Origin: Eutreptiella sp. 'Long Island Sound 2002' | Lineage: Eukaryota; Euglenozoa; Euglenophyceae; Eutreptiales; Eutreptiaceae | Reading direction: 5' to 3' | Assembly: GCA_964036045.1 (NCBI GenBank) | Contig: OZ038399.1 | Location: forward strand, 19,241,670-19,305,669 | DNA length: 64,000 bases | In this document: piece by piece, positions 14,856 through 23,763 of the stretch | How the letters are laid out: the number at the start of each line of letters is the position of its first letter | Numbering within the stretch: position 1 is the stretch's first letter | Made by a program: the position numbers and the translations under genes | The notes under the pieces: generated by a model | Seen by the model: only the letters and a program-made list of their open reading frames with translations | Told to the model about the DNA's origin: nothing | The model's database searches: none

Positions 14856-16368
14856 TCACTCGTGTGCAAGGGAGCCTAAACCTCACATTTGCGAACACGG
14901 GCAAATTCGGGCAAATTATCTGCTACACGTGCGACGTGGTTCGTATGGTACACGAACAGCATGATGCAGCTTGTTCTGGCCAGAGGGTTGAGTGGTCGCG
15001 ATATGGGCAACACCAATTTGAAATGGGCATCGTGCGGGCACGTACTGTTCAGTTCAACCTGAAAATAGCGTCATTCGCGTGCAAGGGAGCCTAAAGCCCA
15101 GATTTGCGCACACGGGCAAATTCAGGCAAATTCTCTGCTACACGTGCGAGGTGGTTCGTATGGTACACTAACAGCATGATGCAGCTTGTTCTGGCCAGAG
15201 GGTTGAGTGGTCGCGATATGGGCAACACCAATTTGAAATGGGCATCGTGCGGGCACGTACTGTTCAGTTCAACCTGAAAATAGCGTCACTCGTGTGCAAG
15301 GGAGCCTAAACCTCACATTTGCGAACACGGGCAAATTCGGGCAAATTATCTGCTACACGTGCGACGTGGTTCGTATGGTACACGAACAGCATGATGCAGC
15401 TTGTTCTGGCCAGAGGGTTGAGTGGTCGCGATATGGGCAACACCAATTTGAAATGGGCATTGTGCGGGCACGTACTGTGAAGTTCAACCTGAAAATAGCG
15501 TCCTTCGTGTGCAAGGGAGCCTGAACCTCACATTTGCACACACGGGCAAATTCGGGCAAATTCTCTGCTACATGTGCGAGGTGGTTCGTATGGTACACGA
15601 ACATCATGATGCACCTTGTTTTGACCAGGGGGTTGAGTGGTCGAGATATGGGGAATACCAATTTGGAATGGTCATTGTGCGGGCACGCACTGTTCAGTTC
15701 AACCTGAAAATAGCGTCCTTCACGTGCAAGGGAGCCTAAACCTCACATTTGCAGACACGGGCAAATTCGGGCAAATTCTCTGCTACACGTGTGACGTGGT
15801 TCGTATGGTACACGAACAGCATGATGCAGCTTGTTCTGGCCGGAGGGTTGAGTGGTTGTGATATGGGCAATACCAATTTGAAATGGGCATTGTGCGGGCA
15901 CGTACTGTGAAGTTCAACCTGAAAATAGCGTCATTCGCGTGCAAGGGAGCCTAAAGCCCAGATTTGCGCACACGGGCAAATTCGGGCAAATTCTCTGCTA
16001 CACGTGCGATGTGGTTCGTATGGTACACGAACAACATGCTGCAGCTTGTTCTGGCCAGAGGGTTAAGTGGTCGAGATATGGGCAATACCAATTTGAAATC
16101 GGCATTGTGCGGGCACGTACTGTTCGTTTCAAACTGGAAATAAGGTTATTCGCGTGCAAGGGAGCCTGAACCTCACATTTGCGCACACGGGCAAATTCGG
16201 GCAAATTCTCTGCTACACGTGCGGGGTGGTTCGTATGGTACACGAACATTATGATGCACCTTGTTTTGGCCAGAGGGTTGAGCGGTCGAGATATGGGCAA
16301 TACCAATTTGAAATGGGCATTGTGCGGGCACGTACTGTTCAGTTCAACCTGAAAATAGCGTCCTTCGC

Positions 16369-18188
16369 GTGCAAGGGAGCCTAAACCTCACATTTGCACA
16401 CACGGGCAAATTCAGGCAAATTCTCTGCTACACGTGCGATGTGGTTCGTATGGTACACTGGTACACTACCAGCATGATGCAGCTTGTTCTGGCCAGAGGG
16501 TTGAGTGGTCGCGATATGGGCAATACCAATTTGAAATGGTCATTGTGCGGGCACGTACTGTGAAGTTCAACCTGAAAATAGCGTCATTCGCGTGCAAGGG
16601 AGCCTAAAGCCCAGATTTGCGCACACGGGCAAATTCGGGCAAATTCTCTGCTACACGTGCGATGTGGTTCGTATGGTACACTAACAGCATGATGCAGCTT
16701 GTTCTGGCCAGAGGGTTGAGTGGTCGCGATATGGGCAACACCAATTTGAAATGGGCATTGTGCGGGCACGTACTGTTCAGTTCAACCTGAAAATAGCGTC
16801 ACTCGTGTGCAAGGGAGCCTAAACCTCACATTTGCACACACGGGCAAATTCGGGCAAATTCTCTGCTACACGTGCGACGTGGTTCGTATGGTACACGAAC
16901 AGCATGATGCAGCTTGTTCTGGCCAGAGGGTTGAGTGGCCGCGATATGGGCAACACCAATTTGAAATGGGCATTGTGCGGGCACGTACTATTCAGTTCAA
17001 CCTGAAAATAGCGTCACTCGTGTGCAAGGGAGCCTGAACCTCACATTTGCACACACGGGCAAATTCGGGCAAATTCTCTGCTACATGTGCGAGGTGGTTC
17101 GTATGGTACACGAACATCATGATGCACCTTGTTTTGACCAGGGGGTTGAGTGGTCGAGATATGGGCAATACCAATTTGAAATGGTCATTGTGCGGGCACG
17201 CACTGTTCAGTTCAACCTGAAAATAGCGTCACTCGTGTGCAAGGGAGCCTAAAGCCCAGATTTGCGCACACGGGCAAATTCGGGCAAATTCTCTGCTACA
17301 CGTGCGACGTGGTTCGTATGGTACACGAACAGCATGATGCAGCTTGTTCTGGCCGGAGGGTTGAGTGGTTGTGATATGGGCAATACCAATTTGAAATGGG
17401 CATTGTGCGGGCAGGTACTGTGAAGTTCAACCTGAAAATAGCGTCATTCGCGTGCAAGGGAGCCTAAAGCCCAGATTTGCGCACACGGGCAGATTCGGGC
17501 AAATTCTCTGCTACACGTGCGATGTGGTTCGTATGGTACACGAACAGCATGATGCACCTTGTTTTGACCAGGGGGTTGAGTGGTCGAGATATGGGCAATA
17601 CCAAATTGGAATGGTCATTGTGCGGGCACGCACTGTTCAGTTCAACCTGAAAATAGCGTCCTTCACGTGCAAGGGAGCCTAAACATCACATTTGCACACA
17701 CGGGCAAATTCGGGCAAATTCTCTGCTACACGTGCGATGTGGTTCGTATGGTACACCGGTACACTACCAGCATGATGCAGCTTGTTCTGGCCAGAGGGTT
17801 GAGTGGTCGCGATATGGGCAATACCAATTTGAAATGGTCATTGTGCGGGCACGTACTGTGAAGTTCAACCTGAAAATAGCGTCACTCGCGTGCAAGGGAG
17901 CCTAAAGCCCAGATTTGCGCACACGGCCAAATTCGGGCAAATTCTCTGCTACACGTGCGATGTGGTTCGTATGGTACACTAACAGCATGATGCAGCTTGT
18001 TCTGGCCAGAGGGTTGAGTGGTCGCGATATGGGCAACACCAATTTGAAATGGGCATTGTGCGGGCACGTACTGTTCAGTTCAACCTGAAAATAGCGTCAC
18101 TCGTGTGCAAGGGAGCCTAAACCTCACATTTGCACACACGGGCAAATTCGGGCAAATTCTCTGCTACACGTGCGACGTGGTTCGTATG
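16369..18188. repeat. Satellite duplication marked by an 8-bp insertion
   Basis: Monomers at 16,370-16,890 recur at 17,668-18,188 with an offset of 1,298 bp, which is 6 x 215 plus 8. Both copies contain a local duplication of GGTACACT (TGGTACACTGGTACACTACC at about 16,451; TGGTACACCGGTACACTACC at about 17,749) not seen in other monomers. This identifies them as copies of one ancestral block. Confidence 0.8.
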
Positions 18189-19304
18189 GTACACGAACAA
18201 CATGCTGCAGCTTGTTCTGGCCAAAGGGTTAAGTGGTCGAGATATGGGCAATACCAATTTGAAATCGGCATTGTGCGGGCACGTACTGTTCGGTTCAACC
18301 TGGAAATAAGGTTATTCGCGTGCAAGGGAGCCTAAACCTCACATTTGCGCACACGGGCAAATTCGGGCAAATTCTCTGCTACACGTGCGGGGTGGTTCGT
18401 ATGGTACACGAACATTATGATTGCACCTTGTTTTGGCCAGAGGGTTGAGTGGTCGAGATATGGGCAATACCAATTTGAAATGGTCATTGTGCGGGCACGC
18501 ACTGTTCAGTTCAACCTGAAAATAGCGTCCTTCATGTGCAAGGGAGCCTAAACCTCGCATTTGCACACACGGGCAAATTCGGGCAAATTCTCTGCTACAT
18601 GTGCGAGGTGGTTCGTATGGTACACGAACAGCATGATGCACCTTGTTTTGACCAGGGGGTTGAGTGGTCGAGATATGGGCAATACCAAATTGGAATGGTC
18701 ATTGTGCGGGCACGCACTGTTCAGTTCAACCTGAAAATAGCGTCATTCGTGTGCAAGGGAGCCTAAACCTCACATTTGCACACACGGGCAAATTCGGGCA
18801 AATTCTCTGCTACACGTGCGAGGTGGTTCGTATGGTACACGAACAGCATGATGCACCTTGTTTTGACCAGGGGGTTGAGTGGTCGAGATATGGGCAATAC
18901 CAAATTGGAATGGTCATTGTGCGGGCACGCACTGTTCAGTTCAACCTGAAAATAGCGTCCTTCACGTGCAAGGGAGCCTAAACCTCACATTTGCACACAC
19001 GGGCAAATTCGGGCAAATTCTCTGCTACACGTGCGACGTGGTTCGTATGGTACACGAACAGCATGATGCAGCTTGTTCTGGCCGGAGGGTTGAGTGGTTG
19101 TGATATGGGCAATACCAAATTGAAATGGGCATTGTGCGGGCACGTACTGTGAAGTTTAACTTGAAAATAGCGCCATTCGCGTGCAAGGGAGCCTAAAGCC
19201 CAGATTTGCGCACACGGGCAAATTCGGGCAAATTCTCTGCTACACGTGCGATGTGGTTTGTATGGTACACCAACAACATGCTGCAGCTTGTTCTGGCCAG
19301 AGGG

Positions 19305-19639
19305 TGAAGCAGGTCACAACCCTACCCTAGCATCTTTCCCCTAAGGGATCATTATATGACCCTATATATGGGATATATGGGATGTATGGGATGTATGGGA
19401 TTATCTCTTTCCATTCCTTTGTTAGGAATATGGGATGTGAGATAGACAAGGCAATAGGGGATCCTTTGTATTTACTGGATTTCTTGGATGCTAGGAGGGA
19501 TTTCTTATGTGTGCATATCAGGTATTTCAGTGGCTATCAGTACCTTACCTGTTTGCAGGATACTATACAGTCATCATACTTCGCTATGTCTTCCTTGTCG
19601 AGCTCTGTTGCTGCCCATACCACTGCGACCTCTGCTTCA
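19305..19639 (+). repeat. 5' LTR
   Basis: This 335-bp sequence starts TGAAGCAGGTC and ends TCTGCTTCA. It matches 39,290-39,624 with only three substitutions, all transitions, seen in the stretches GGGATGTATGG/GGGATATATGG, GATAGACAAG/GATAGATAAG and TTTACTGG/TTTATTGG. Eight further bases (GGCCCCCC) are shared after both copies, so the true edge could lie up to 8 bp further right. Confidence 0.95.
19344..19402 (+). promoter_or_regulatory. Putative LTR core promoter, TATA-rich
   Basis: This AT-rich stretch inside the LTR contains CCCTATATATGGGATATATG followed by iterations of TATGGGAT. It is the only strong TATA-like sequence in the LTR and sits about 40-60 bp from its start, leaving room for R and U5 downstream. 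No transcript evidence is available, and the start site is not determined. Confidence 0.45.
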
Positions 19640-20116
19640 GGCCCCCCGGCCTGGTTTCATGGTAGCAGAGGCGAAAATGTTTCGTCTCTGTTGGGCGCTT
19701 GGCATCGCGGAAAGCGATCAAGCCGCGAATTCGTGGATCAAATTGGGGAGAAAATCTCCTCCCCGGGAGGGATTGCTGAGGGTGCACAGGTCCCCGCCCT
19801 CAGGACCTCCTCGGCCCTGACCCCATCGACCGGGCAGGGGGCGCAAAAACGGGCCAAGCCGCAAATGGCTACAAATCCGAAGTCTCCGAAATCCCCGATT
19901 GTTCCCATCGGGGCCTCCCATCCTAGAGATCCAGCTGGTGTACCTGGTTTGGTTGGGGGGGAAATGGACTGTCACCCTCAGGGAGAGCTAAGAGGACCAC
20001 AAATGCCTATTCCTGGCAAGGGAACCGTCACTAGCGTCGAGAATCGGGCAGTGATCGAACAATCTACTGGGTTGATCGAGCGTACGAACGCTGCACCCTC
20101 AAGCGCTGCCGACTGA
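19586..20116 (+). CDS. Leader ORF upstream of gag (possible gag N-terminus)
   Basis: An ATG inside the 5' LTR opens a 176-codon frame across the primer-binding site. It ends at a TGA at 20,114 and is followed six bases later by an in-frame ATG (20,123) that opens the proline-rich gag ORF. Its product is Ser/Pro/Gly-rich with no recognisable domain. A second in-frame ATG at 19,865 starts a segment rich in KSPKSP-type motifs, closer in style to the gag ORF that follows. It may be a leader peptide, or the gag N-terminus cut by one stop codon. Starting translation inside the LTR and across the PBS is unusual, so a start at 19,865 or 20,123 is more likely. Confidence 0.35.
   Translation: MSSLSSSVAAHTTATSASGPPAWFHGSRGENVSSLLGAWHRGKRSSREFVDQIGEKISSPGGIAEGAQVPALRTSSALTPSTGQGAQKRAKPQMATNPKSPKSPIVPIGASHPRDPAGVPGLVGGEMDCHPQGELRGPQMPIPGKGTVTSVENRAVIEQSTGLIERTNAAPSSAAD
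19660..19673 (+). other. Primer-binding site (tRNA-iMet-like)
   Basis: TGGTAGCAGAGGCG closely resembles TGGTATCAGAGC, the initiator-tRNA-Met complementary site common in plant Ty3 and Ty1 elements. It lies 20 bp past the GCTTCA end of the 5' LTR, further than usual. A second TGG (19,652, TGGTTTCATGG) is an alternative start for the priming site. Confidence 0.55.
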
Positions 20117-20122
20117 GGTACG

Positions 20123-21130
20123 ATGGCCTCGCCAATGGGGCCAATCGTGGTCGACTCTGACACTCCTCCGTCGTTGAGGGAGTTGCCAGAGCCCCAGGTC
20201 AGGAAGAACCTGTTCGCGGCAGGGCCCATCAGCCCTATTGTTGACCAGCTCGATGCCGAAAATCGTCGAGTAGGCCCGTCTACCCCTGATCCATACGACC
20301 GCCTGGGGCCGGCTCGCGAGGCCGTGGTCCTAATCCAACAGGCCCTGTCGGGGAGCAGGCAGAATCCCACTATAGTGGATTCGTCGCCCGCTCCAATGAG
20401 CGGATCGCGGCGATTTCCCTCCCTGGTGGAGGAATCTCCTGCCCTGGAGGCACCCCATGCCCCCCCCAGTGGATCCAGGCTCAATCCGATGCTCATCCTG
20501 GAATCCCCCACACAAATCGAGGAGGATGAGTGTGACCAGTGGTTCCCCCCAGCGTTGGAGCAGGGGAGCGACGATGAGGACGAGGAGATTGGGGTGTTGG
20601 AACGTCGGGCCCGCCATCATTCCCCTATTTCCGTGGCCTCGTCGCCTGCCGTGCCTATGTCTGGGACCAGGGATCGCCCCATGCTCGTGGAGGAATCCCC
20701 GGAGCCCCACTACATCGTGGTGGAGGACTCTCCGGCCCCCCAATGTATTGTTGTGGAGGAGTCCCCAGCGCCCATGAGCGGCGTGAAGGACCGTCCGGTT
20801 TTCGTCGAGGAGTCCCCCCCTACGTCTCCTGTGCCTATGAGTGGCACGAACGATCGCCCATCCCTAGTGGATGAGTCCCCGGCGGTGCCAATGGTTGGCA
20901 ATTTGTGCTGGGGGGGAGAGAATCCGTTGGAGGGAGGTTCAGCAACCCTCCCAATAAATTTGGTCTCTCCCCCCACAACTGCATCTCGTATGGAGGAACC
21001 CCAATCACGGGCAATTCCCAATTGGGGGGGGGGGCTCCAGAGGCCACAACGGGCGCGAAACATGTTTTTGCCCCAGTTTCGCGGGATCTGCCACCTACGG
21101 TGGTTCATCAATCCCCTCAGTGTATTGTAG
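20123..21130 (+). CDS. gag, N-terminal proline-rich repeat region
   Basis: This ORF of 335 codons starts at an ATG just after the leader ORF. Residues ~75-260 carry five or six degenerate repeats of the form P-M-S-G-x-x-x-R-P-x-L-V-E-E-S-P, interspersed with Y/C-I-V-V-E-[DE]-S-P phrases. This is an acidic, proline-rich, probably disordered segment. The same phrase, QCIVVEESP, reappears at about 21,115 in the next reading frame. The real protein therefore continues into the following ORF, and the last ~70 codons here are out-of-frame sequence. The frame change lies between ~20,900 and 21,105, where there is a G7 run (20,910-20,916) and a G11 run (21,024-21,034). I do not recognise a specific family for this segment. 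Confidence 0.6.
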   Translation: MASPMGPIVVDSDTPPSLRELPEPQVRKNLFAAGPISPIVDQLDAENRRVGPSTPDPYDRLGPAREAVVLIQQALSGSRQNPTIVDSSPAPMSGSRRFPSLVEESPALEAPHAPPSGSRLNPMLILESPTQIEEDECDQWFPPALEQGSDDEDEEIGVLERRARHHSPISVASSPAVPMSGTRDRPMLVEESPEPHYIVVEDSPAPQCIVVEESPAPMSGVKDRPVFVEESPPTSPVPMSGTNDRPSLVDESPAVPMVGNLCWGGENPLEGGSATLPINLVSPPTTASRMEEPQSRAIPNWGGGLQRPQRARNMFLPQFRGICHLRWFINPLSVL

Positions 21131-23763
21131 TGGAAGAATCTCCACCGCCGCCCCCTCAGCCCAATCCTGTGGATCCTGTTTCCCCGCCCCCATCACCCCA
21201 GCGGGTGGCCTACATCGAGCACGTGGAAGGAATCCCGTACCTGATCCGGCCATCCCAGGGTGGGAGTTCAGGGGGGGGGCATTCATCGAGTGGGGGGGCG
21301 CCTGCACCTGTTACGGCACGCCCGGCACGCCCTCAGCGTTCTACGGGGGGGTCCTCTGGTCTCTCCGTGGCTGGTGGGGCTGCTGGTGGCGGCGGTGACG
21401 GGTCATTGCCTCCCCGTTGGGGCGGGGGTCCTTCGACCCACCATCATGGGGGTCCCCCTCGTGCCAGGGGGGCGGCCGATCTGAAGCACACCTGTGACTG
21501 TCCTAGGTGTGTGGTGCACTTTGAGACGTGCATCCAAGCTCTCACGGCTCAGGTGCGTGACCTGCAGGCTCAGAATCAAGAGCTGCAGCGGTCCCATCGG
21601 GAGCTTTCCCAGGCTGTGGCCGCTGTCACGGGCATCAGCCAGTCCTACGGGGATCGGATGTCCCAGATCCTGTCTACTCTTGCTAAGCAGGAGGAGGTGG
21701 TTCGGGGCTATCAGCGTGAATCTAAGGGGGTTGCGGCCGGTGTTGCGGATCATCTCAAGATGTCCAACAGCAACACGGCTAAGTGCTTTCGCGCGCTGGA
21801 AACGCTCGCTGCGCGTTGTGATGCCCTGACATCCAGGCTGGATGAGTGGGATCGGTGGTACGCCACTCCTACGGAGCCCCCTGTGCGTGTTCCGCCTCCG
21901 CCATCTACGGCCCCGCCCGTTCCTGAACCAACGACGGCGCCTACGGCGCCCATGGGCGCGCCATCTGGTTCATCCGGTGGTGGATGTTCCATTCCTTTTT
22001 CTGGCCACCCATCCCACGATTGCATCTACCATCCGCACGCTTGTGTGGACTCTGGGTGGCCGAGGGGGGAGGAGGAACGACACACACACACCGACCACGA
22101 GGAGCCAACAACTCCTTCGTGGAGGGGAGCCACGGATAAACAAAAAGAAACCGCGGTCCCCGAATGGAGGGCGGCGCCAAGGAGTGAACAACCCCCCTTG
22201 GAGCCTACGGCTCCTTACACCGGTGCGGAGAGGGAGATCAACCCCCTCACCAAAAACATTTTCACTTCCCCCGGGAGACCTTCTTTCACGCCGTCGCACC
22301 CTACGGACACGTGCACGGTTTCTCCCGTGAAGGTTGCACCAGGTGCACCCCCAACCACGGCTCCCTCCGCTTACCACCCATACCAGATGCCTATGGTGCA
22401 AAACAGCTACACCAAAGCTGTTGAGAACAGCGACATGCCGGCACCACATTTTAGTGGGCATCAGAGGGACTATGACGAGTGGGTGGAGAAGCTCTACCAA
22501 TGGTTGGGGGGGTGTGATACGGCCTATCGCAAAGCGAACGAGGCTCGGATGGTGTTGAGTACCCTTCCCCCGTGGCTCAAGGGAATCGTCAACACCCGCG
22601 TGGCCGAATTCACGCAACACCAAAGAACCATGCCCACCCTCAAAGAGTTGTGGGATTTTTTGGAGCACCGTTACCATGAATACGACCCCTCGAGGGCCGA
22701 TGAACGGTGGCGAGCTCTTGAGCCTAGGGTGGTCAAGGGGAAGGTGTCCAGTGTGGACTTGGAGGATTCTTTCACTCGTTGGCAACGTATGTTGCCTCTG
22801 ACCAATGAGACCCGCCCCCATGTGGTCCGGGAGGTGCTTCTCGCCAAACTCCCGTGGATCAAGGAGAAGGTGGTGCAAAAAGAGGCTAAACTCTCTCAGG
22901 GCAGTTGCACGGTTGATTTTAGTGGTCTCGACCCTTCACCGGGTCGTGCCCCTTTCGAAAATGAGCTCAAGAGGTATTGCTCTCGATATAGCCGTGCAGT
23001 GCCCGAGATTGTCTCCTATGCGGGCCCTGGGGCGATAGTTGATTGTAAAGACCCGGAACTACTGGAATGGGTCTTGCAGCTCAACAATTCACCCCATGCC
23101 AACGGCCACACTATGAAGGTGGAACGCCGTAGACCTCGCTTGCAGCCTGCGGATATCTACGCGCTGGCTTACAAAGAGGTTTCGAAGCGTGAATCACTCG
23201 AACGCCTCGACGAAGCGGATAAAACTACGGTGACCTACACCCACAAACCTTCTCCCCACAAAACCGCGGTGCATGCGGTTAATGCGGATGCTACGGCGGA
23301 CTCAAGTGGCGCCGAGCCTACGGATACCTCCGTCAATGCCGTGGGCCATCCTAAACCCACGGCAAAGAAAACCGCCGGCCCCAATTCCAATCAACCCGTT
23401 TGGGTTCCATGTTCCAAGCATTGGAAAAAGCGTAGACAAACGGAAATGGACTACCGTATTGATTGGGGTGCCACCAATAGCACCCTTTGGGTGTATGGAC
23501 CCAATTCCCCGTGCAATGACTCCCATTGGGCGGTTCCTCAGAACAACGAGTGGGCCGTCAAAGGGGGTAAGCCTAAAGGTGGAAAGCCTAAGGGCTTTGG
23601 TGGCGATAAGGGCGATAAGGGCGGTGGGGCGACAAGGGAGGCAAGGGGGCGCCGTATGGGCGCGGACGTTGGTAGGAGCGCCATGAGGAGCCCCCTTCGA
23701 CAGAAGCAAACATCGGGCGCCCCCATGATGCTACGGTGGCTCTCGTTCCTTCGAGAGTCATGA
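20905..23763 (+). CDS. Gag polyprotein, main part (coiled coil and capsid-like domain)
   Basis: This long frame reads through to a TGA at 23,761. It opens only with a GTG, so its real N-terminus is supplied by the preceding ORF after a frame change. In order it has: a Pro-rich stretch with QCIVVEESP (about 21,115); a Gly/Ser-rich linker; a CDCPRC cysteine pair (about 21,492) leading into a heptad-rich predicted coiled coil (about 21,520-21,850); a long Pro/Thr-rich linker; then a helical capsid-like domain beginning near FSGHQRDYDEWVEKLYQWL (about 22,449-22,510). The last is typical of Ty3/gypsy Gag. The C-terminus is Lys/Gly-rich (KGGKPKGGKPKGFGGDKGDK, about 23,560-23,620), likely nucleic-acid binding. 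I see no CCHC zinc knuckle. Its stop overlaps the pol ATG as ATGA. Confidence 0.75.
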   Translation: MLGGRESVGGRFSNPPNKFGLSPHNCISYGGTPITGNSQLGGGAPEATTGAKHVFAPVSRDLPPTVVHQSPQCIVVEESPPPPPQPNPVDPVSPPPSPQRVAYIEHVEGIPYLIRPSQGGSSGGGHSSSGGAPAPVTARPARPQRSTGGSSGLSVAGGAAGGGGDGSLPPRWGGGPSTHHHGGPPRARGAADLKHTCDCPRCVVHFETCIQALTAQVRDLQAQNQELQRSHRELSQAVAAVTGISQSYGDRMSQILSTLAKQEEVVRGYQRESKGVAAGVADHLKMSNSNTAKCFRALETLAARCDALTSRLDEWDRWYATPTEPPVRVPPPPSTAPPVPEPTTAPTAPMGAPSGSSGGGCSIPFSGHPSHDCIYHPHACVDSGWPRGEEERHTHTDHEEPTTPSWRGATDKQKETAVPEWRAAPRSEQPPLEPTAPYTGAEREINPLTKNIFTSPGRPSFTPSHPTDTCTVSPVKVAPGAPPTTAPSAYHPYQMPMVQNSYTKAVENSDMPAPHFSGHQRDYDEWVEKLYQWLGGCDTAYRKANEARMVLSTLPPWLKGIVNTRVAEFTQHQRTMPTLKELWDFLEHRYHEYDPSRADERWRALEPRVVKGKVSSVDLEDSFTRWQRMLPLTNETRPHVVREVLLAKLPWIKEKVVQKEAKLSQGSCTVDFSGLDPSPGRAPFENELKRYCSRYSRAVPEIVSYAGPGAIVDCKDPELLEWVLQLNNSPHANGHTMKVERRRPRLQPADIYALAYKEVSKRESLERLDEADKTTVTYTHKPSPHKTAVHAVNADATADSSGAEPTDTSVNAVGHPKPTAKKTAGPNSNQPVWVPCSKHWKKRRQTEMDYRIDWGATNSTLWVYGPNSPCNDSHWAVPQNNEWAVKGGKPKGGKPKGFGGDKGDKGGGATREARGRRMGADVGRSAMRSPLRQKQTSGAPMMLRWLSFLRES

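Larger units (their letters stand above)
1..19304. repeat. 215-bp satellite DNA array, left block
   Basis: Head-to-tail tandem repeat with a period of 215 bp and few indels, about 90 copies, cut off by the window edge. Each monomer carries the direct duplication GGGCAAATTCGGGCAAATTC, an E-box-like CACGTG (or CATGTG), the imperfect palindrome TTCGTATGGTACACGAA, and the short hairpin GTGCGGGCAC. Monomers fall into recurring variants, for example CCTAAACCTCACATTTGCAC versus CCTAAAGCCCAGATTTGCGC, and AAAATAGCGTCCTTC versus GAAATAAGGTTATTC. Because 215 is not a multiple of 3, short open frames of 60-126 codons recur on both strands. They drift in frame and end at fixed monomer positions, so I do not treat them as genes. 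No host gene lies in this block. Confidence 0.97.

Noticed and set aside
246-19103. Dozens of 60-126-codon open frames in the satellite, on both strands, with near-identical products
   Set aside because: They recur with the 215-bp period, rotate in frame because 215 is not divisible by 3, and end at fixed monomer positions. There is no sign of codon-level selection.
1-19304. CENP-B box in the satellite monomer
   Set aside because: The closest stretch (TTCGTATGGTACACGAA) does not match the core pattern TTCG....A..CGGG.
20905-21034. GTG at 20,905 as the gag start codon
   Set aside because: GTG starts are not expected in a eukaryotic element, and the preceding frame carries the same repeat motif. 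This region is the middle of gag after a frame change.
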